From the NCBI GenBank assembly GCA_907165275.2, contig OU015652.1, positions 13,159,001 through 13,223,000 of the forward strand: DNA of 64,000 nucleotides, given 5' to 3'. Position numbers and translations under genes: made by a program. How positions within the stretch are numbered: the first letter of the stretch is position 1; every line of letters starts with the position of its first letter. Below the pieces are notes generated by a model. That model ran no database searches and was not told the origin of the DNA. It was given only the letters and a program-made list of their open reading frames with translations. This document shows positions 44,331 to 56,618 of the stretch, piece after piece. The stretch is from Zygaena filipendulae. Taxonomy: Eukaryota; Arthropoda; Insecta; Lepidoptera; Zygaenidae.

Positions 44331-46601
44331 GTATTTTTTATCGAGCGTGAGATATTATTATAAGGTACGTATATCATCTGTTTACCCATATTTTGCAGTT
44401 TTTTGCTCACCATCAGCCGGTTTTTACTGTTTGTTTGTTTGATAGGTACTTACGTGATCATTACAGTATAAATCGCAAATATAGACCGCTCATCTATGTA
44501 TTTCCTTGTTGCTAATTGGCCGTTAGTGTTTATATAAGAGTCGGTTATTACACAAATGTCTCTAATTAAATAAAGTTACGGCTCACTGAAGCGCTTTTTT
44601 TCCCCGGCGAAAATTCTCGCGATAGCCGAGCCGTGGCCGCAAGTCGTAATGGGAACATAAGTCGACTTCTCGTCTCTTGCGCACGAGTTTCTTGGAATCA
44701 TATAGGACTAGTGGAGGCTCATAAGCGCTCCAAACCTAAGCCTGTACTCGCTTATAAGAGCAGCAACCCTTTTTATCGCTCGACATTCTTAACGAACGTT
44801 CTTGTTGACATTTGCGGAGCATGTGAAATTATTATAGTTATTAAATTTTTACCATAATATGGTAACAGAAAATAATTTAGAGCGATTTGGTGTCGTCATA
44901 TTGTGATGAGAATGAAAAATGAGCAAGATACTTATTGATCCATAAAATTTCACCGATAGCTAGGTGTGGAACTGGGCTGTGGAATATTTTCTCGGTATTC
45001 AGAGATCGTGGGGTGATTGCAACTGAATATAGAGGGCTTTGTGGCGATATTTTTGAACTAAGTGGTTGACATGGCGGCGTGTACTAAGTCATATATTATT
45101 TAACGCATAATATAATAATTACAAACAGAAAGACCATTTTCTTCTATTAAAGATTCAATTATTATTATTATTAGTACTTACGTAGTATTTTAGTTAATAT
45201 TGTTTAGTTAACCTAAAAATATTGCCATCTGTTACATTACAATATGGAGTTTTTTTATTTCATTTTCCCTAAACATTTGTTCTTATATTGCATTAACGTT
45301 TCCAAGAATCGATTGGCAGAGTCCGGGTGTTGGTCACCATCCAAAATATACAATAAATTTAAATACACCCTCGAACTTTAAGTTCGCTCTAATCATCGCA
45401 AGCGTATAATGACTCGAGCCAGAACTATTTGTTACCAGAAAAACTGACTCAAGTGATGGTTCATAGAATAATAATTTATGTCTGACTTTTAGAAATCTAC
45501 CAAAACAAATTACTGCCTTTGATTCAATCTAGATGAATAAATTGTTGGATTTTATAAATGTTTTTTCTCTCCGGCAAGTACAAAACATTGTTTAATATCC
45601 ATTGATTCGTTATTGATAGCAAATGCTATAATAAAAAATGAATTTAGAACGCGACAAATAAGGCGCGAAATCGATTCGCTCGGTTGGGCATGCGGCATGC
45701 GTACACGCAGTAGGCCAAACATTCTTACGTGTGATTTCATAGCTCTTCTATTTTGACGTGCGGCGAAAATCGTTAAGGTATTGCGTCGATGGTCATAGGT
45801 ATGGTGTCCCTCCAGTGCTCAATATTCATAACGGTCGTACTATTGTTTACCGCCTCACCAAACGTCACGTATACACCGGCGCCATATTGCAAGGGACGTG
45901 CTCCAACGCGGCCAAAACTAATGGATCCCTCAACTACCGATCTCGTTCTGTTGCCTTGTTAGTGCAAACCAAAGTGAGCGGGTCTCAATTGTTTGGTAAT
46001 TTTCATGACCCAAAGAAAATTATGAATATAATGTCCGCGGGTAGTCGCCTCGCATTGAATTCTGACTACTGCCGTGGAGTAGTGTTGTCATACATTCAAA
46101 TTCTTTTTTCGAGCAACGACTTATTTAGGCCAACTCGATTGTCAGGAATGTTGGTTAGTCAGTAACCTCGACACGAGAAATCTATCAATAGCGAAATCGT
46201 ACCGAAAACTGATACACTTAAACTTGATTTACAACGAGTTTTTTACAACAACCATATTGTATCCACGACTATAAATTATTTATTAACAATGATGAGCGGA
46301 TTATACGAGGGAATAAAACCGTGACTTCGAACAAAAAGTTTACGACGCATTTTTTTGTACTGTTCATACTCGTATTTATATTTTACGATGGTCACCTTTT
46401 TATTGTTCACGGTGAATGCAGTCTCGGAGTTAAATTAAAACTACATACTTAACATAAACACTTGTTAAACTTGCTATTACAGTTTTAAAGATGATCCTGC
46501 CATGTGGTAGTAAGTAGTTAAAATTGTAAGATGTAGTTCAAAGATAACAAAATCACTAAGTTAGTCTTAATTAACCTTTGATCAATTTTTTTTTTATCAA
46601 A
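44331..46601. other. Mostly noncoding; one orphan open frame
   Basis: No repeat ends were recognised here. This is one of the longest stretches without visible transposable elements in the right half. It contains the frame at 45758. Confidence 0.4.
45758..46165 (+). CDS. Orphan open frame, 135 codons, function unknown
   Basis: This is the longest frame in the window. It begins MRRKSLRYCVDGHRYGV and ends RPTRLSGMLVSQ. I see no signal peptide, membrane segment, domain motif or repeat. Its base composition is more balanced than its surroundings, which by itself lengthens frames. The start has no clear upstream promoter and no splice sites frame it. It may be chance, or an exon-rich relic. A ggcgccatattg motif inside (about 45880) recurs near 54135. 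Confidence 0.2.
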   Translation: MRRKSLRYCVDGHRYGVPPVLNIHNGRTIVYRLTKRHVYTGAILQGTCSNAAKTNGSLNYRSRSVALLVQTKVSGSQLFGNFHDPKKIMNIMSAGSRLALNSDYCRGVVLSYIQILFSSNDLFRPTRLSGMLVSQ

Positions 46602-46775
46602 CTAGCTGTCCCCCGCGGTTTCGCCCGCGGGAATTTCAGGATAAACTATAGATTCCTTCCTCATGAATCACTCTTATGTATTGGTGAAAACCGCATGAAA
46701 ATCCGTTCTTTAGTTTTTGTGTTTATCGTAAACAGACAGCGGAGGCGACTTCATTATATACTATGTAATAAAGAT
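46602..46775 (+). repeat. Dispersed repeat family A, short-head subtype
   Basis: ctagctgtcccccgcggttt passes to aggataaactatagattcct and gtgaaaaccgcatgaaaatc. It shares the body with 26110-26299 in reverse. Confidence 0.8.
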
Positions 46776-47298
46776 TCTACTATGTAAGATGGATGTGGAA
46801 AAAGCATGGATATTGAACTTTTATTCAGATTGTTTGGTGTTGAAAATTTTGCTTCTATACTAGGCAATGTAACGTAACTGACACCACCTTTTCCGACCTC
46901 AGACCGACGTGAATAAGTTAAGTGCGTAGTGATTTTTAAAACGTAGTGTATGTATATACTCTTTGGTGATTTTATCGATGACTCATCTGTCAAGAATCCA
47001 ATTTATTCTGGACACCGATCAAACGCATGGATATTTATAACAATAAACATGGCTTTTTTACGAACGAATAAATATAATGTAGATCTTTTTTGCATGTAAA
47101 TCATGCAACAACCTACTTTATGACACTGACTTGTTAAGAGCGCCCGTAACGGATTTTTAGTTCATAGCCGTTCTAGCAATATATTGTGTGGTATAAATAA
47201 ACATAAAAACAAGTCTAGCAAAAAATACTCATTTATGCGGCACGCATATATATTTTACATACCATTCTTGCATTTCAATTTGTGTTTTTTTTATTATT
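46776..47298. other. Noncoding stretch, no recognised feature
   Basis: AT-rich; nothing supported. Confidence 0.4.
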
Positions 47299-47499
47299 TA
47301 TACTAATATTGCCAAGAGGTAAAGTTTATGAGTTTGTGAGGTTGTAGGGGGTAATCTCTGGATCTACTGAACCGATTTTGGAAATTCTTTTACCAATAGA
47401 AAGCCACGTTATTTGTGAGTATCATAGGCTATATTGTAACCCGAAATCCCCGCGGGAACTCCGAAATTACTGCTGGTGAAACCGCGAGGAACAGCTAGT
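47299..47499 (-). repeat. Dispersed repeat family A
   Basis: The minus-strand copy has its head at 47499 (ctagctgttcctcgcgg), tcggagttcccgcggggatt, and a tail with cctcacaaactcataaactt. The same tail occurs alone at 51404-51473. Confidence 0.8.
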
Positions 47500-49055
47500 T
47501 TCCAATAAAGGACGTATATAAAGTTGGGAGTCTTGGTGTCCATGGGTAAACGATTCTTTCTCATGTAACAAGATGTGCCTTGCGTCGTCAAAGACAACTC
47601 CTCTATTTGAAGTGTTTAACCGCACCTGCAGTAAGCTTCTCACTGGCTGATTGCAGAACTTATAAAAATAACTTTTTGATATACCCTATGGGTAGGTTCT
47701 TTATTTCCCGACAATTCTAGGAATCAAAATGGGTCAGTGCAGGTGTTATTGAAATATTGAAACTGGTCCGCGGCTGCAGAAACTTTAAGAAGAGGCTTAT
47801 CTCTTTTACCTTTCTACAAACATTCTTCTACCGTTTATGAAATAAAAATATTGTTTGTATAACGTTATTGCATTATTTAGAACTGTCTAATTTGTCGCAG
47901 TCGGTGTGCTTTGAATCTTTATTGTTAGAAAGCAGGTACGTTACGGCATAACTCGTTAGAATTGCACAATCTTACGCGTACTGCTTTAATTTAACGTTAG
48001 TTCAGAACATCGAATTAATTTAATTGTCATGTAAATTAAATAATTAATAATTAAGTGAGCCGAGCGATAACGTAAGTACGGTCAGCATCAAAATTTAGTC
48101 AACACTGAACTTTGTTGTTATTGTAACAAGATTCAATGATTGTTGAAAATTGTTTACCTATTTTTGATGATCAGTGTACCAGAACGTGTAAACAACAAAA
48201 TACCAAAGAATCGAACATCTTCTTATGAACGTCCTACTGTCTGGACTCTGGAACTCCGCATAGTCTCACCGATTATTATTCGCCACGCATTTTAATTCCA
48301 TGAACATTAATAATAAGAAAAATCCAGACATGGTTGAATATAAAAAAAAAAAAAATAATAGTAATCGGATCAGACGCTTTGTTCGGAAATAATATATAAA
48401 AATTGCTTTAGTATTTTCCGTTTAAACAGTACTGACCAAATAATTTACAGCTACACATTCTACTACGTAGCCCGATAGTAAACTATTGGTCGGTTAATAA
48501 CGAGCATCCCTCAGTCAGAATACTGAAAAATCGAATAATGAAATTCAGTTTTTTAACGCACCACCTGGGGCTGGGATGGAAGGGGAAATACATATATGAT
48601 ATGTTTATAGTGGTATGCGTTAGCTTTATACAGCCACAATTTGTAGGCGCGGCTGGTTTTGTCAGAGAAAGATGCGCACACGCATCCTCGCGTCGAGCAC
48701 GAGATTGACGCCCATTAAAATTCCCGCCTGCTCACCGCACTCTAAACAGAGTAAAATAATAGGGTACATAACGACCTAAATGAGAAATGTAACCGGAGAA
48801 GACAGGGCTAAAAAAGATTTTTTCTATAGATTTGATATACTTAGATATGCTTCTTTCATTTATCGTGTCAGAAACAACGTAACGTGTCATATATATAGTG
48901 TTTGTTTTCTAGCTGTTTCCTGTATACTTTTCGTTATTTATCACACTTTCCCTTTGAGTAGCCTTCTTCGAGTTATTACCGTAAAAAATCAATCAAAATC
49001 CGTTCAGCAGTTTAACCGCAAGAATGTGATAGACAGATAGACAATTATATAAGTC
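47500..49055. other. Noncoding stretch, family A tail at the right end
   Basis: aaaatccgttcagcagttta and agacagatagacaatt at about 48990-49045 are the tail of a further family A copy. There is a poly-A run near 48343-48355. No gene was supported. Confidence 0.4.
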
Positions 49056-49566
49056 CTAGCTATTCCCCGCGGTTTCACCCGCGTTAATAGGGATGTGGAC
49101 TACTTTTGAAAATCAAAATTCTAATTAGTGCGTCAGTTAGAAAATAAAAAAACAATAGACACGTATTTTTTGCTTTTTCAAATAAATTAAAATATACAGA
49201 GATAAAACGCATTAAAGTTTAGGGTGAAGGGTCGTGACGTCACTAACCGCTAAAACCGCCATACGAACTGTCAGAATAGTGAAGTCACGCGAAATTCCAA
49301 CTCAATATATCGCCGTTATTTTTTGATTACGTAAAAAAAAGAAAAAATACGTGTCCAATATTTTTTAATAATCTACAAGACTAAAAAAAAATTAGTCAAC
49401 ATGCCCATTTTGGAGCCCCGCGCGAGAATTCCGGGACAAAAAGTAACCTATGTCCTTCTCTGTATCCCTGACAATGTGTATTCAAAATTTCATGATGATC
49501 GGTTCAGCCATTAAGACGTGAAACTGTAACAGACAGAGTTATTTTCGCATTTATAATATTAGTAGG
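49056..49566 (+). repeat. Dispersed repeat family A, split by a family E element
   Basis: The head ctagctattccccgcggttt and cacccgcgttaat (to 49088) is separated from the rest (tttggagccccgcgcgagaa onward, 49410-49566) by a 324-bp family E MITE. Removing the insert restores the normal order of the repeat. Confidence 0.87.
49086..49409. mobile_element. Family E MITE, complete copy 3 (324 bp), nested in family A
   Basis: The ends are aatagggatgtggacta and tagtcaacatgcccatt. The first TGACGTCA is intact (49235-49242) and the second is changed to tgaagtca (49280-49287). The host repeat on both sides dates this insertion after the family A copy. Confidence 0.88.
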
Positions 49567-52011
49567 AATTTTGTAGAAATCCCCACGAGTTCTGAGTGGA
49601 TTGGTGGATTTAACACAAGCTTTGGACTTGCTTTTCATATTATAATCCATTATAATACAAGTTTTCTTACAATGTTATGCCATACCGTAAAGCTGGTAAT
49701 TGTTTTTATTTGTACATAGATCAGAAAATACCCATTGGTACGATCCTGCATGAGATCAAACCTGTAAGAAAGCGAAAACTCCATCGCTGCAGCTACCAGT
49801 ACGGCTTTATTTTACACAGTTGAAGTCGTTAGAAGTGAATAGGTGCAATTAGATGGAAGCAATGTAAACAAATAACATCCTCATTATGAATAACTGTAGA
49901 TTTCACGTACGTTTTATTTATCCAGCGGTTAATTACATATAAATTACCCTAAAAATGGTTGCACATCCATTGTGAGCTGGAAAGTCTGAAGAATGTGATG
50001 CGCTAATTTCCGGTTTTTTTATGCGTTTGTTTTTTGCGTTTTATTACGGCCGTGTACTTAGCGGTTGTGCAACGAGCAGTTGTATTTCCTAGACTCTCCT
50101 AGAGCGTTTCGAGTGCTTCTGTAATGCTGTTAATATGATTTATAGCACGATAAAGACTGCATCAGGGTAAATATTGATGTGATAAAAATTTGTTTATCTG
50201 GGTATTCTGTGTTTATCATAAGAATTTAAAAGGATACGAGTTCCGCTTATTTTGGATTCAGGTGGCGTGGTGTGGTGATGTCCAAATTATTATAATATTT
50301 ATCTAATAGATTTCGTAGAGTAAGTCTAAAATGACCACACTGTAAGTTTTCAGAATGCTAATTAATTCCTTTACTAAATTATTGTAAGTACTGGTCCCCG
50401 TAGTTTAACACGCGTGTATTGAAAATTATCTGTTCTACGACTGCCAGAGTTATACATTTTATTCCAAAATATATTGAGTCACAAATATCCATAAATCCAA
50501 ATTTTCATTAAAAGCCCTGCGTTGTTTTTTTGAGCAATAAATAATATTTTAATTGAATAATGAAATTAGTCATTTTGAGAATGAGTCATTACAAATGATT
50601 CTGTGATCAGAATCACTTGTATTGAGAATAAAGTATTCTGCGCCTATATAACCCGTCTTCCTCACATTTTACATTGTGTATAACTATACCAATATTACTT
50701 AGCTTGTACCTACTTATTACTCAGTTCGTATTCAGATGTTTACGACTAGTAAGTAGGTATTGCCACACAAATGTGAATCTAATCTCGATCGTAATACGAC
50801 ATACTATGATATAAAAACATAAATCATTGTGCGCACGCGCGGCGCTCGGCAGTTTTTTCGCAGATACTTATTTTGTCACTCCGCATACCTATCTTCAAAA
50901 CGCTTTCGGCGTTCTTTAATGCTTCATCACTTTCGGTCATCACGTTGTTAATATTAATTGGAATTGAACGAGCCGTACGTTCGACTGGTTTTCGTTGATT
51001 CAATGGTACTTTTACAAAACGCTACTTATTTTCTAAAACTTACAGATCTTATGCATGTATGTATACTATATTAAACGTGCATAGATATTTATATTTTTTT
51101 TAATTTATAGAGATATGCTTTGAATTATAGCCATTTCAAATAGATTTTAATTTTAAGTAACGTCTACCTGTCGGAGATAAACACCATTCGATGTTTTGCT
51201 TCAGTATGGCTAAAGCGCGGAGTGTCATGTTACAAATAATATAAAAAAACCACTTTACCTAATACTTACATATGTTTTTTTAAGACAACCTGCAGTGAAC
51301 TTAGCTTCGGTGGTAGTTATCGCCATTGGCTATTCAAATACGTATTAAAATAAATCTAAACCGTTCATATAAAGCCAGTGTAATCGCAGCCTTCATTGTT
51401 ATTCCCTCCCCCCTACAACCTCACAAACTCACGAACTCACACACTTTACCTCTTTATAATATTAGTACCTATGGATTACTGGTATAGATATAGATAGTAT
51501 AGATTAGATTACTATGCCTTACCTATATTCTAGTAATTTGTCAAGTGAAATAAAAGGCGTAATATCTCCAAGACGTTAGCCCATTGACAATGAAACAATA
51601 GGACAATCACATCTGTTTCTAATGACTGGAGAGTTGCGACAAAAGAAGCCAATTGTCAATACAAATCACCGTTCCATTCCTATGGGATATCCAAGACGTC
51701 CCTTATTACTTTGGCTGTAAAGGTGTTAGTCGCGTGGCACGCGTGTCGATAAGTCATGAACGGTTGACGATAATTTCTATTGGCGTAGAAAGTGAGTGAA
51801 ATAACTTGTTCCCAACAATTGTATGGTTGAAAGTAAGTAGCGGTGCTTGACGGTTTTCCACCATTGAAAATCGTGTTTCACTTGCCGCCCATGGTTCGTC
51901 ATAAGTGCGTTTTTCTTGACACTGTAAGTCGTCTTGTATGGCCAGTTGTGATTCAATTGCAATTTTTTTTCATCATTTACTCTCTCTTTCTCTCTCTTTC
52001 TACGTCATCCT
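49567..52011. other. Noncoding stretch, small family A tail
   Basis: 51404-51473 (ccctacaacctcacaaactc to taatattagtac) is a plus-strand family A tail. A GC-rich gcgcacgcgcggcgctcgg lies near 50829-50850, and a CT-rich run at 51978-52003. No gene was supported. Confidence 0.4.
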
Positions 52012-52184
52012 TCCTGATAATATAAATGCGAAAGTGAGTTTGTTTGTTTGTTACGCTTTCACGCCTTAGCGGTTCAACCGATCATCATGAAATTTTGCCA
52101 TGCACGTTGTCAGGGGTACAGAGAAGGACATAAGGTACTTTTTATCCCGGAATTACCGCGGGTGAAACCGCGGGGAACAGCTAG
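52012..52184 (-). repeat. Dispersed repeat family A, near full length
   Basis: A minus-strand copy with its head at 52184 (ctagctgttccccgcgg), cgggataaaaagtacctt, catgatgatcggttgaac and the gtaacaaacaaacaaactca tail. The ttcccgcgggaa block is shortened. Confidence 0.88.
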
Positions 52185-52976
52185 TTACAATTATATTAAA
52201 GGTCCGGTCAGGTCCAATGATTATTGTACATGTTTCAATATAATAATTGAACTTGCGAACAAAAATTTCGACGATCTGTAAACCTGTATTTGCTTTGATC
52301 TGTGTGCGTAGTCCTACTCAAAACAATTATCAAAATTATTGATGTTTCTTTAGGAATGATAGTGAACGACTTTTTTAAGAATCAAATTGGTCATTAAACC
52401 GTCTAAACCATGGTTGATATTTCCAGACTATAAATGGAACCAAACGCAGATTTCCACGTTAGATTTTAGATACGCAATTAACATAACCAATTGACATTCA
52501 ACTTGCAGCATGACTTTCCCGAGTCAAATTAAAGAAATTACGTCTTAATCACTTTATAATTTATCTGTATTACTCGTCTCTCGTCGTCTATCAGAGTTCT
52601 CTGTTTGTTGCCGCGCGCGCGATTCTAAGCTGAGGCTCGATTCTGAATGCATTTTGTTACCTCTTACCTACGCTACGAGTATGTGTACAACACTTGGTGC
52701 CTTTGACTTCAAATTCGGCTTGACCTGTTAAGTAAATAAAATCAATTATCTGTGATTTCTAATCAACTATTCCGTTGTAGGTGTGTTCAAATATTCCAAA
52801 CATGGAATAAGCATGACTTATACAATCTCAATACTTTAGTATCTCAATACTAATAAATTTCAACGACTGACGAATGTGTTGAAATATTTTCTTACTATCA
52901 ATGCTGACTACAAACGACTTACCTACTCTGTTTATGATCTATGTTTGTTGTCCTTGCACGCATTAATCCTATAACT
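52185..52976. other. Noncoding stretch, no recognised feature
   Basis: AT-rich; nothing supported. Confidence 0.4.
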
Positions 52977-53122
52977 AATATGATACATAAATGCAAACGT
53001 GAGTTTTTTTTTTGTTACACTTATAACAGATCATCATGAAATGTTACATACCCATTTCAAGGGATACAGAAACAACATAGGGTAAAAATTAACACGAGCG
53101 AAAGCGTGGGGATCAGCTAGTT
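52977..53122 (-). repeat. Dispersed repeat family A, eroded copy
   Basis: A minus-strand copy: atacataaatgcaaacgtga, gatcatcatgaaatgttac and agcgtggggatcagctagt are recognisable. The central GC block is lost. Confidence 0.75.
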
Positions 53123-54414
53123 GTTAAATAAATAGTTAAAGAAGTTTCAAATGTCCAAAGTTAGATCCTTAAAAATTGCTTTGTTAGTTACGTGTTCGGA
53201 ATCGGTCCCCTGCGCAAGCGCACCGCGCTGTCGCCGGCGGTGGGCGTGACAATTTATCGGCCGCGATGGCGAAAGTGTCTCTCGCGGCGGCCACTTTGAT
53301 CCCTCTTTACTCACGCTGATTAATTATAAACGCTACAGAACTGTGGAGAAATTGTAATTTATAGAGTGAGTATTGTTCATGGAGATCATTGGACACCGAT
53401 ACAAAGAGATAAAACTGTGGTTACATCTAGAGCTCTTACTCATTGATATTTCAATTGGTTAGCGGGTAACATAACATATTTATTCATGGCGACGAGTGAA
53501 GGATATCTACTTTTTATTAAAAAATGTTCTAAAAAAAGACTGGTTTAAGTTTAAGGGGCCCTCAAACCTAGACCAGTACTTAAATCTCACCAACGCGGCA
53601 CTTATTTGAAAGATAGTGCTTCTTAGTGCACGATAAAGAGCTGATGATAAAGTAGCATTGCAGCTTCAAAGTATTTTGACTTGACCAAACCTGAAGATTT
53701 AAATCAGGGTCGCAGTATTTTTTTTGGCACCGGCCCTTTGTTAACTAGCTACGCCTCTGCGTTGTACCAATAAAGCTTCCCAAGATAAAATGGGGTTCTC
53801 TCGTGAGAACCTTGCTCAGGGCAAACAAAATGGCTACAGGTGACAGGTGACTGGATCAACGACGCGTACGGTACGATTTCCACCCGACAACAACTGTCAA
53901 ACACGCCGAGGTCAAATGTCAATGTTGATCGGTGTTGAACTGACAAAACATTATCTTGATGGAATAAATTCACTCTTACCCGCAGTCAGTAGTTGCTATA
54001 ATATAAAAAGTTGAATCAATAAATGCGCTCATGCAAATTTTATCGCCTTTGACAATTTTATTGTTTAATATAGGTATAGGTATCTATTCTTTATTTTTTG
54101 GCTATAAAAAAAAATAATAATGTTCGGGCGTTGGGCGCCATATTGTCCTTGAAATAACTTATTGTCCGGAAAACCGATGTTATCGGTACCTACGGTATAT
54201 TTCCTATTGCATAAAAAACTGTCGGTAGAATATATAATTATATAAACACGCCATGTGTAGCGCAACTAGTATCCCAAAGGGACTTTTGTGTTTTAAGGTT
54301 AAATCTCTGTTTTTGAAATGCAAAACAATTTTTTGGTCTTCTACGACTCGTGGCAAACGTGGTATTTCAACTATTTCAGAAGCATTTCAGTAACAGTTTG
54401 TAAAATTATAATAC
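53123..54414. other. Noncoding stretch with a marked GC-rich patch
   Basis: About 53205-53300 is GC-rich (cgccggcggtgggcgtgac, tctctcgcggcggccactt). An ATG in good context at 53266 opens only 17 codons. A short ttctctcgtgagaa palindrome lies near 53795-53808. It may be regulatory; no gene was supported. Confidence 0.35.
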
Positions 54415-54635
54415 ACTGGCTGTACCGCGCAGTTTCACGCGCGATAATGTTGGAGTTCCGCGGAATTGTTCCATACAAACTTTGCAACTCCTATTATTAG
54501 TGCACACCTACGTCACTTATGGAATATTTGTGCAAAATTTCATGGTTCTAGACCCAGTGGTTTCAGTTGTACGTTGATTGATCAGTGAGTCAGTTTCTGC
54601 TTTTATATTTACTGCTTTTAGATAATATAGATTAG
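54415..54635 (+). repeat. Dispersed repeat family A, divergent copy
   Basis: ctggctgtaccgcgcagttt, cgcgcgataatgttggagtt and gtgcaaaatttcatggttct follow the family order with many changes. The tail ends tagataatatagatt. Confidence 0.7.
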
Positions 54636-54802
54636 GTCGAAAGAAGTATAGAATCTAATCTAACAATCTTGTCATAAAAATTTGGTACAGGAAATCAATT
54701 ATTGATATAAATAAAGAATTCCAAGAATAAATTCCACATAAAAAAGTTGTTGATTTGTGTATTTTTATTATCATTGTTATTATTACTATGTAATATATGT
54801 AG

Positions 54803-54860
54803 CTGCTGTTGGCCGCGGTTCCGCTCGCGTGGTGTTTGCAAGAACTCAGGTGCCACTATC
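54803..54860 (+). repeat. Family A-like head fragment
   Basis: agctgctgttggccgcggtt followed by ccgctcgcgtgg is the divergent head subtype seen at 43810. Confidence 0.45.
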
Positions 54861-55003
54861 GAGTGAGCAGAATTTACTACTTACCGTGGGATTCCGTTCG
54901 ATAATGTTCTTGGTAGTCACATTAAAGACCTAAGTTTAATTATATTCACGGTACAATGTACACAGATATAATTTAACTTCAGGTGGTCGGAACATGTACA
55001 TTA

Positions 55004-55144
55004 AGCCCGCTCCACATTCACGCGAGAATCTTGCGAGAACGTGAATGTGGAGCCGTTGTTCTTCGGCGAGAACGCGAGAAACCCACGAGATATCGTGGGT
55101 TTCTCGCGTTCTCGCAAGATTCTCGCGTGAATGTGGAGCGGGCT
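55004..55144. mobile_element. TTA-flanked compound hairpin MITE (141 bp)
   Basis: The outer arms agcccgctccacattcac and gtgaatgtggagcgggct are perfect. An inner palindrome (gcgagaacgcgagaaaccca with its complement around gatatc) fills the right part. A further gaacgtgaatgtggagcc copy lies inside. TTA at 55001-55003 and 55145-55147 is a TWA-type duplication, as made by PIF/Harbinger transposases. It is noncoding. Confidence 0.8.
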
Positions 55145-56420
55145 TTATATCCAGTGATCATAATATTGTGTGCTTAGCTACTTACGTATAGTAAGTGCAA
55201 ACAAAAAATTATCATCGCTATCTAGTACATGTGTTTACAAGACTAATATGATATATGACTTTGTTGAGGGAAGGCGGCCTTGTTACTTATGTTCTTAGCT
55301 AAAACTGACATAGCTTACGTCGGCGGTGCCACTTACATAGGTACATACATTGAAATTGTTTGATGTAGCGGTGATTTTTTGATCGTCTATAATTTATAAA
55401 TCCAGTCAGTCGTTTGATAATTCATACAAAAAAAATATTACTTAGCTGATGCTTAACTAATGTTTGAATTATTGGCCTGTTAAATACTAATAAAAATAAG
55501 TTTTTCGTAATTGTTCTAAAGATTTTGTGAATAATTTTCTACAAAAATGTTCAGTAGAATCATTTCGATCAGTAAAATTATGTTGAGAATCAGTTTTATA
55601 CATATAAACAAACTGACAAAATTTTCCTCTATAGTGTTATGTAGTATAGATCCCTTTAATGCAGACTAAAAATATATTTGGGTGAAAAATTTATCTAGGA
55701 TGGTATTATGAAAACCATTTATTCTAGTAGGACCTCCAAATTGTAATGTTATTTTTATAATCCCAGTTCCGGACGGACATAGATGTTAGAATAGTTCTTA
55801 ATTTTATATTATTATGATTTATAATCTATGGTAAGATAAATTTTTGAGGCCCCAAGCGACAAAACAATAAGGCTTTATTCGTTTACACTTTATTCGTTAC
55901 GTAATATATGTAGTTCAATGTTACAATGATTATACAATCCGACGTAACCGAATTTAAACTCTAAGGTCTTAGCAAATAAGGCTTTTTTCACATGGTAGAA
56001 AGTCTATTTTGCTGTGTAGTTTAAATTGTTAGCTATTTTTGGTGATTGTGTGCTTTATGTAGTGGGAATATGAGCTGTATTCGTAGGACGTGCTACTCAA
56101 AGTCCACAAAACATTATCTCATGATTGGATCTTCTTGTGAACTGACAGTGACCTTCGTTTACCGATCATTAGCACTTATGGCTTCCTATAAGAGCATTAT
56201 TAGTCTAATGTATATAAATATGTACGATGTAATATTGCCCGAAGGTGGCAGCGAAGGAGTGGTCTAATGGAATATTATTATTCTCTCCTCTATAGAACGC
56301 GTTTAACCCATAGGTTATTGTAATTCCAGCAATCTGTGTTCAATTTAAAATCACAAGGCTTTTGCTGAAGAGGTCTTTACGTAAATATTATAAAAGGATA
56401 TGACTTCTTTTTAAACTGAT
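55145..56420. other. Noncoding stretch, no recognised feature
   Basis: AT-rich; nothing supported. Confidence 0.4.
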
Positions 56421-56618
56421 AGCGTGCTACTGGAGATTTTGTTGTGCTGCTTCGTCTCTTCAGCCGTAGCACTAGGAAGCTGTGCAGGGCGGATATCTTG
56501 GATGGGGATAGATGGGATTAGATGGATGGGGTCATAATACCTAATTGTTACTTTATTGACGTCAGTAAGAGTCACATTATGGACTAACTTTGAATAAAAT
56601 ATTTTGACTTCTGTATCA
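56421..56618 (+). repeat. 3' end of a LINE-like retroelement, copy 2
   Basis: The same ordered blocks as 15441-15612, in the opposite orientation, ending gaataaaatattttgactt. It has a 15-20 bp ggatggggatagatgggatt insert absent from copy 1. Confidence 0.65.

Noticed and set aside
51777..52281. Coding frames on both strands
   Set aside because: They overlap a family A repeat and simple CT-rich sequence; no protein features were seen.
53266..53319. 17-codon peptide with a good ATG context
   Set aside because: Too short; no transcript evidence or donor site supports it.
55001..55177. Small coding frame across the hairpin
   Set aside because: The frame exists only because the palindrome is GC-rich; the inverted arms and TTA duplications identify a mobile element.
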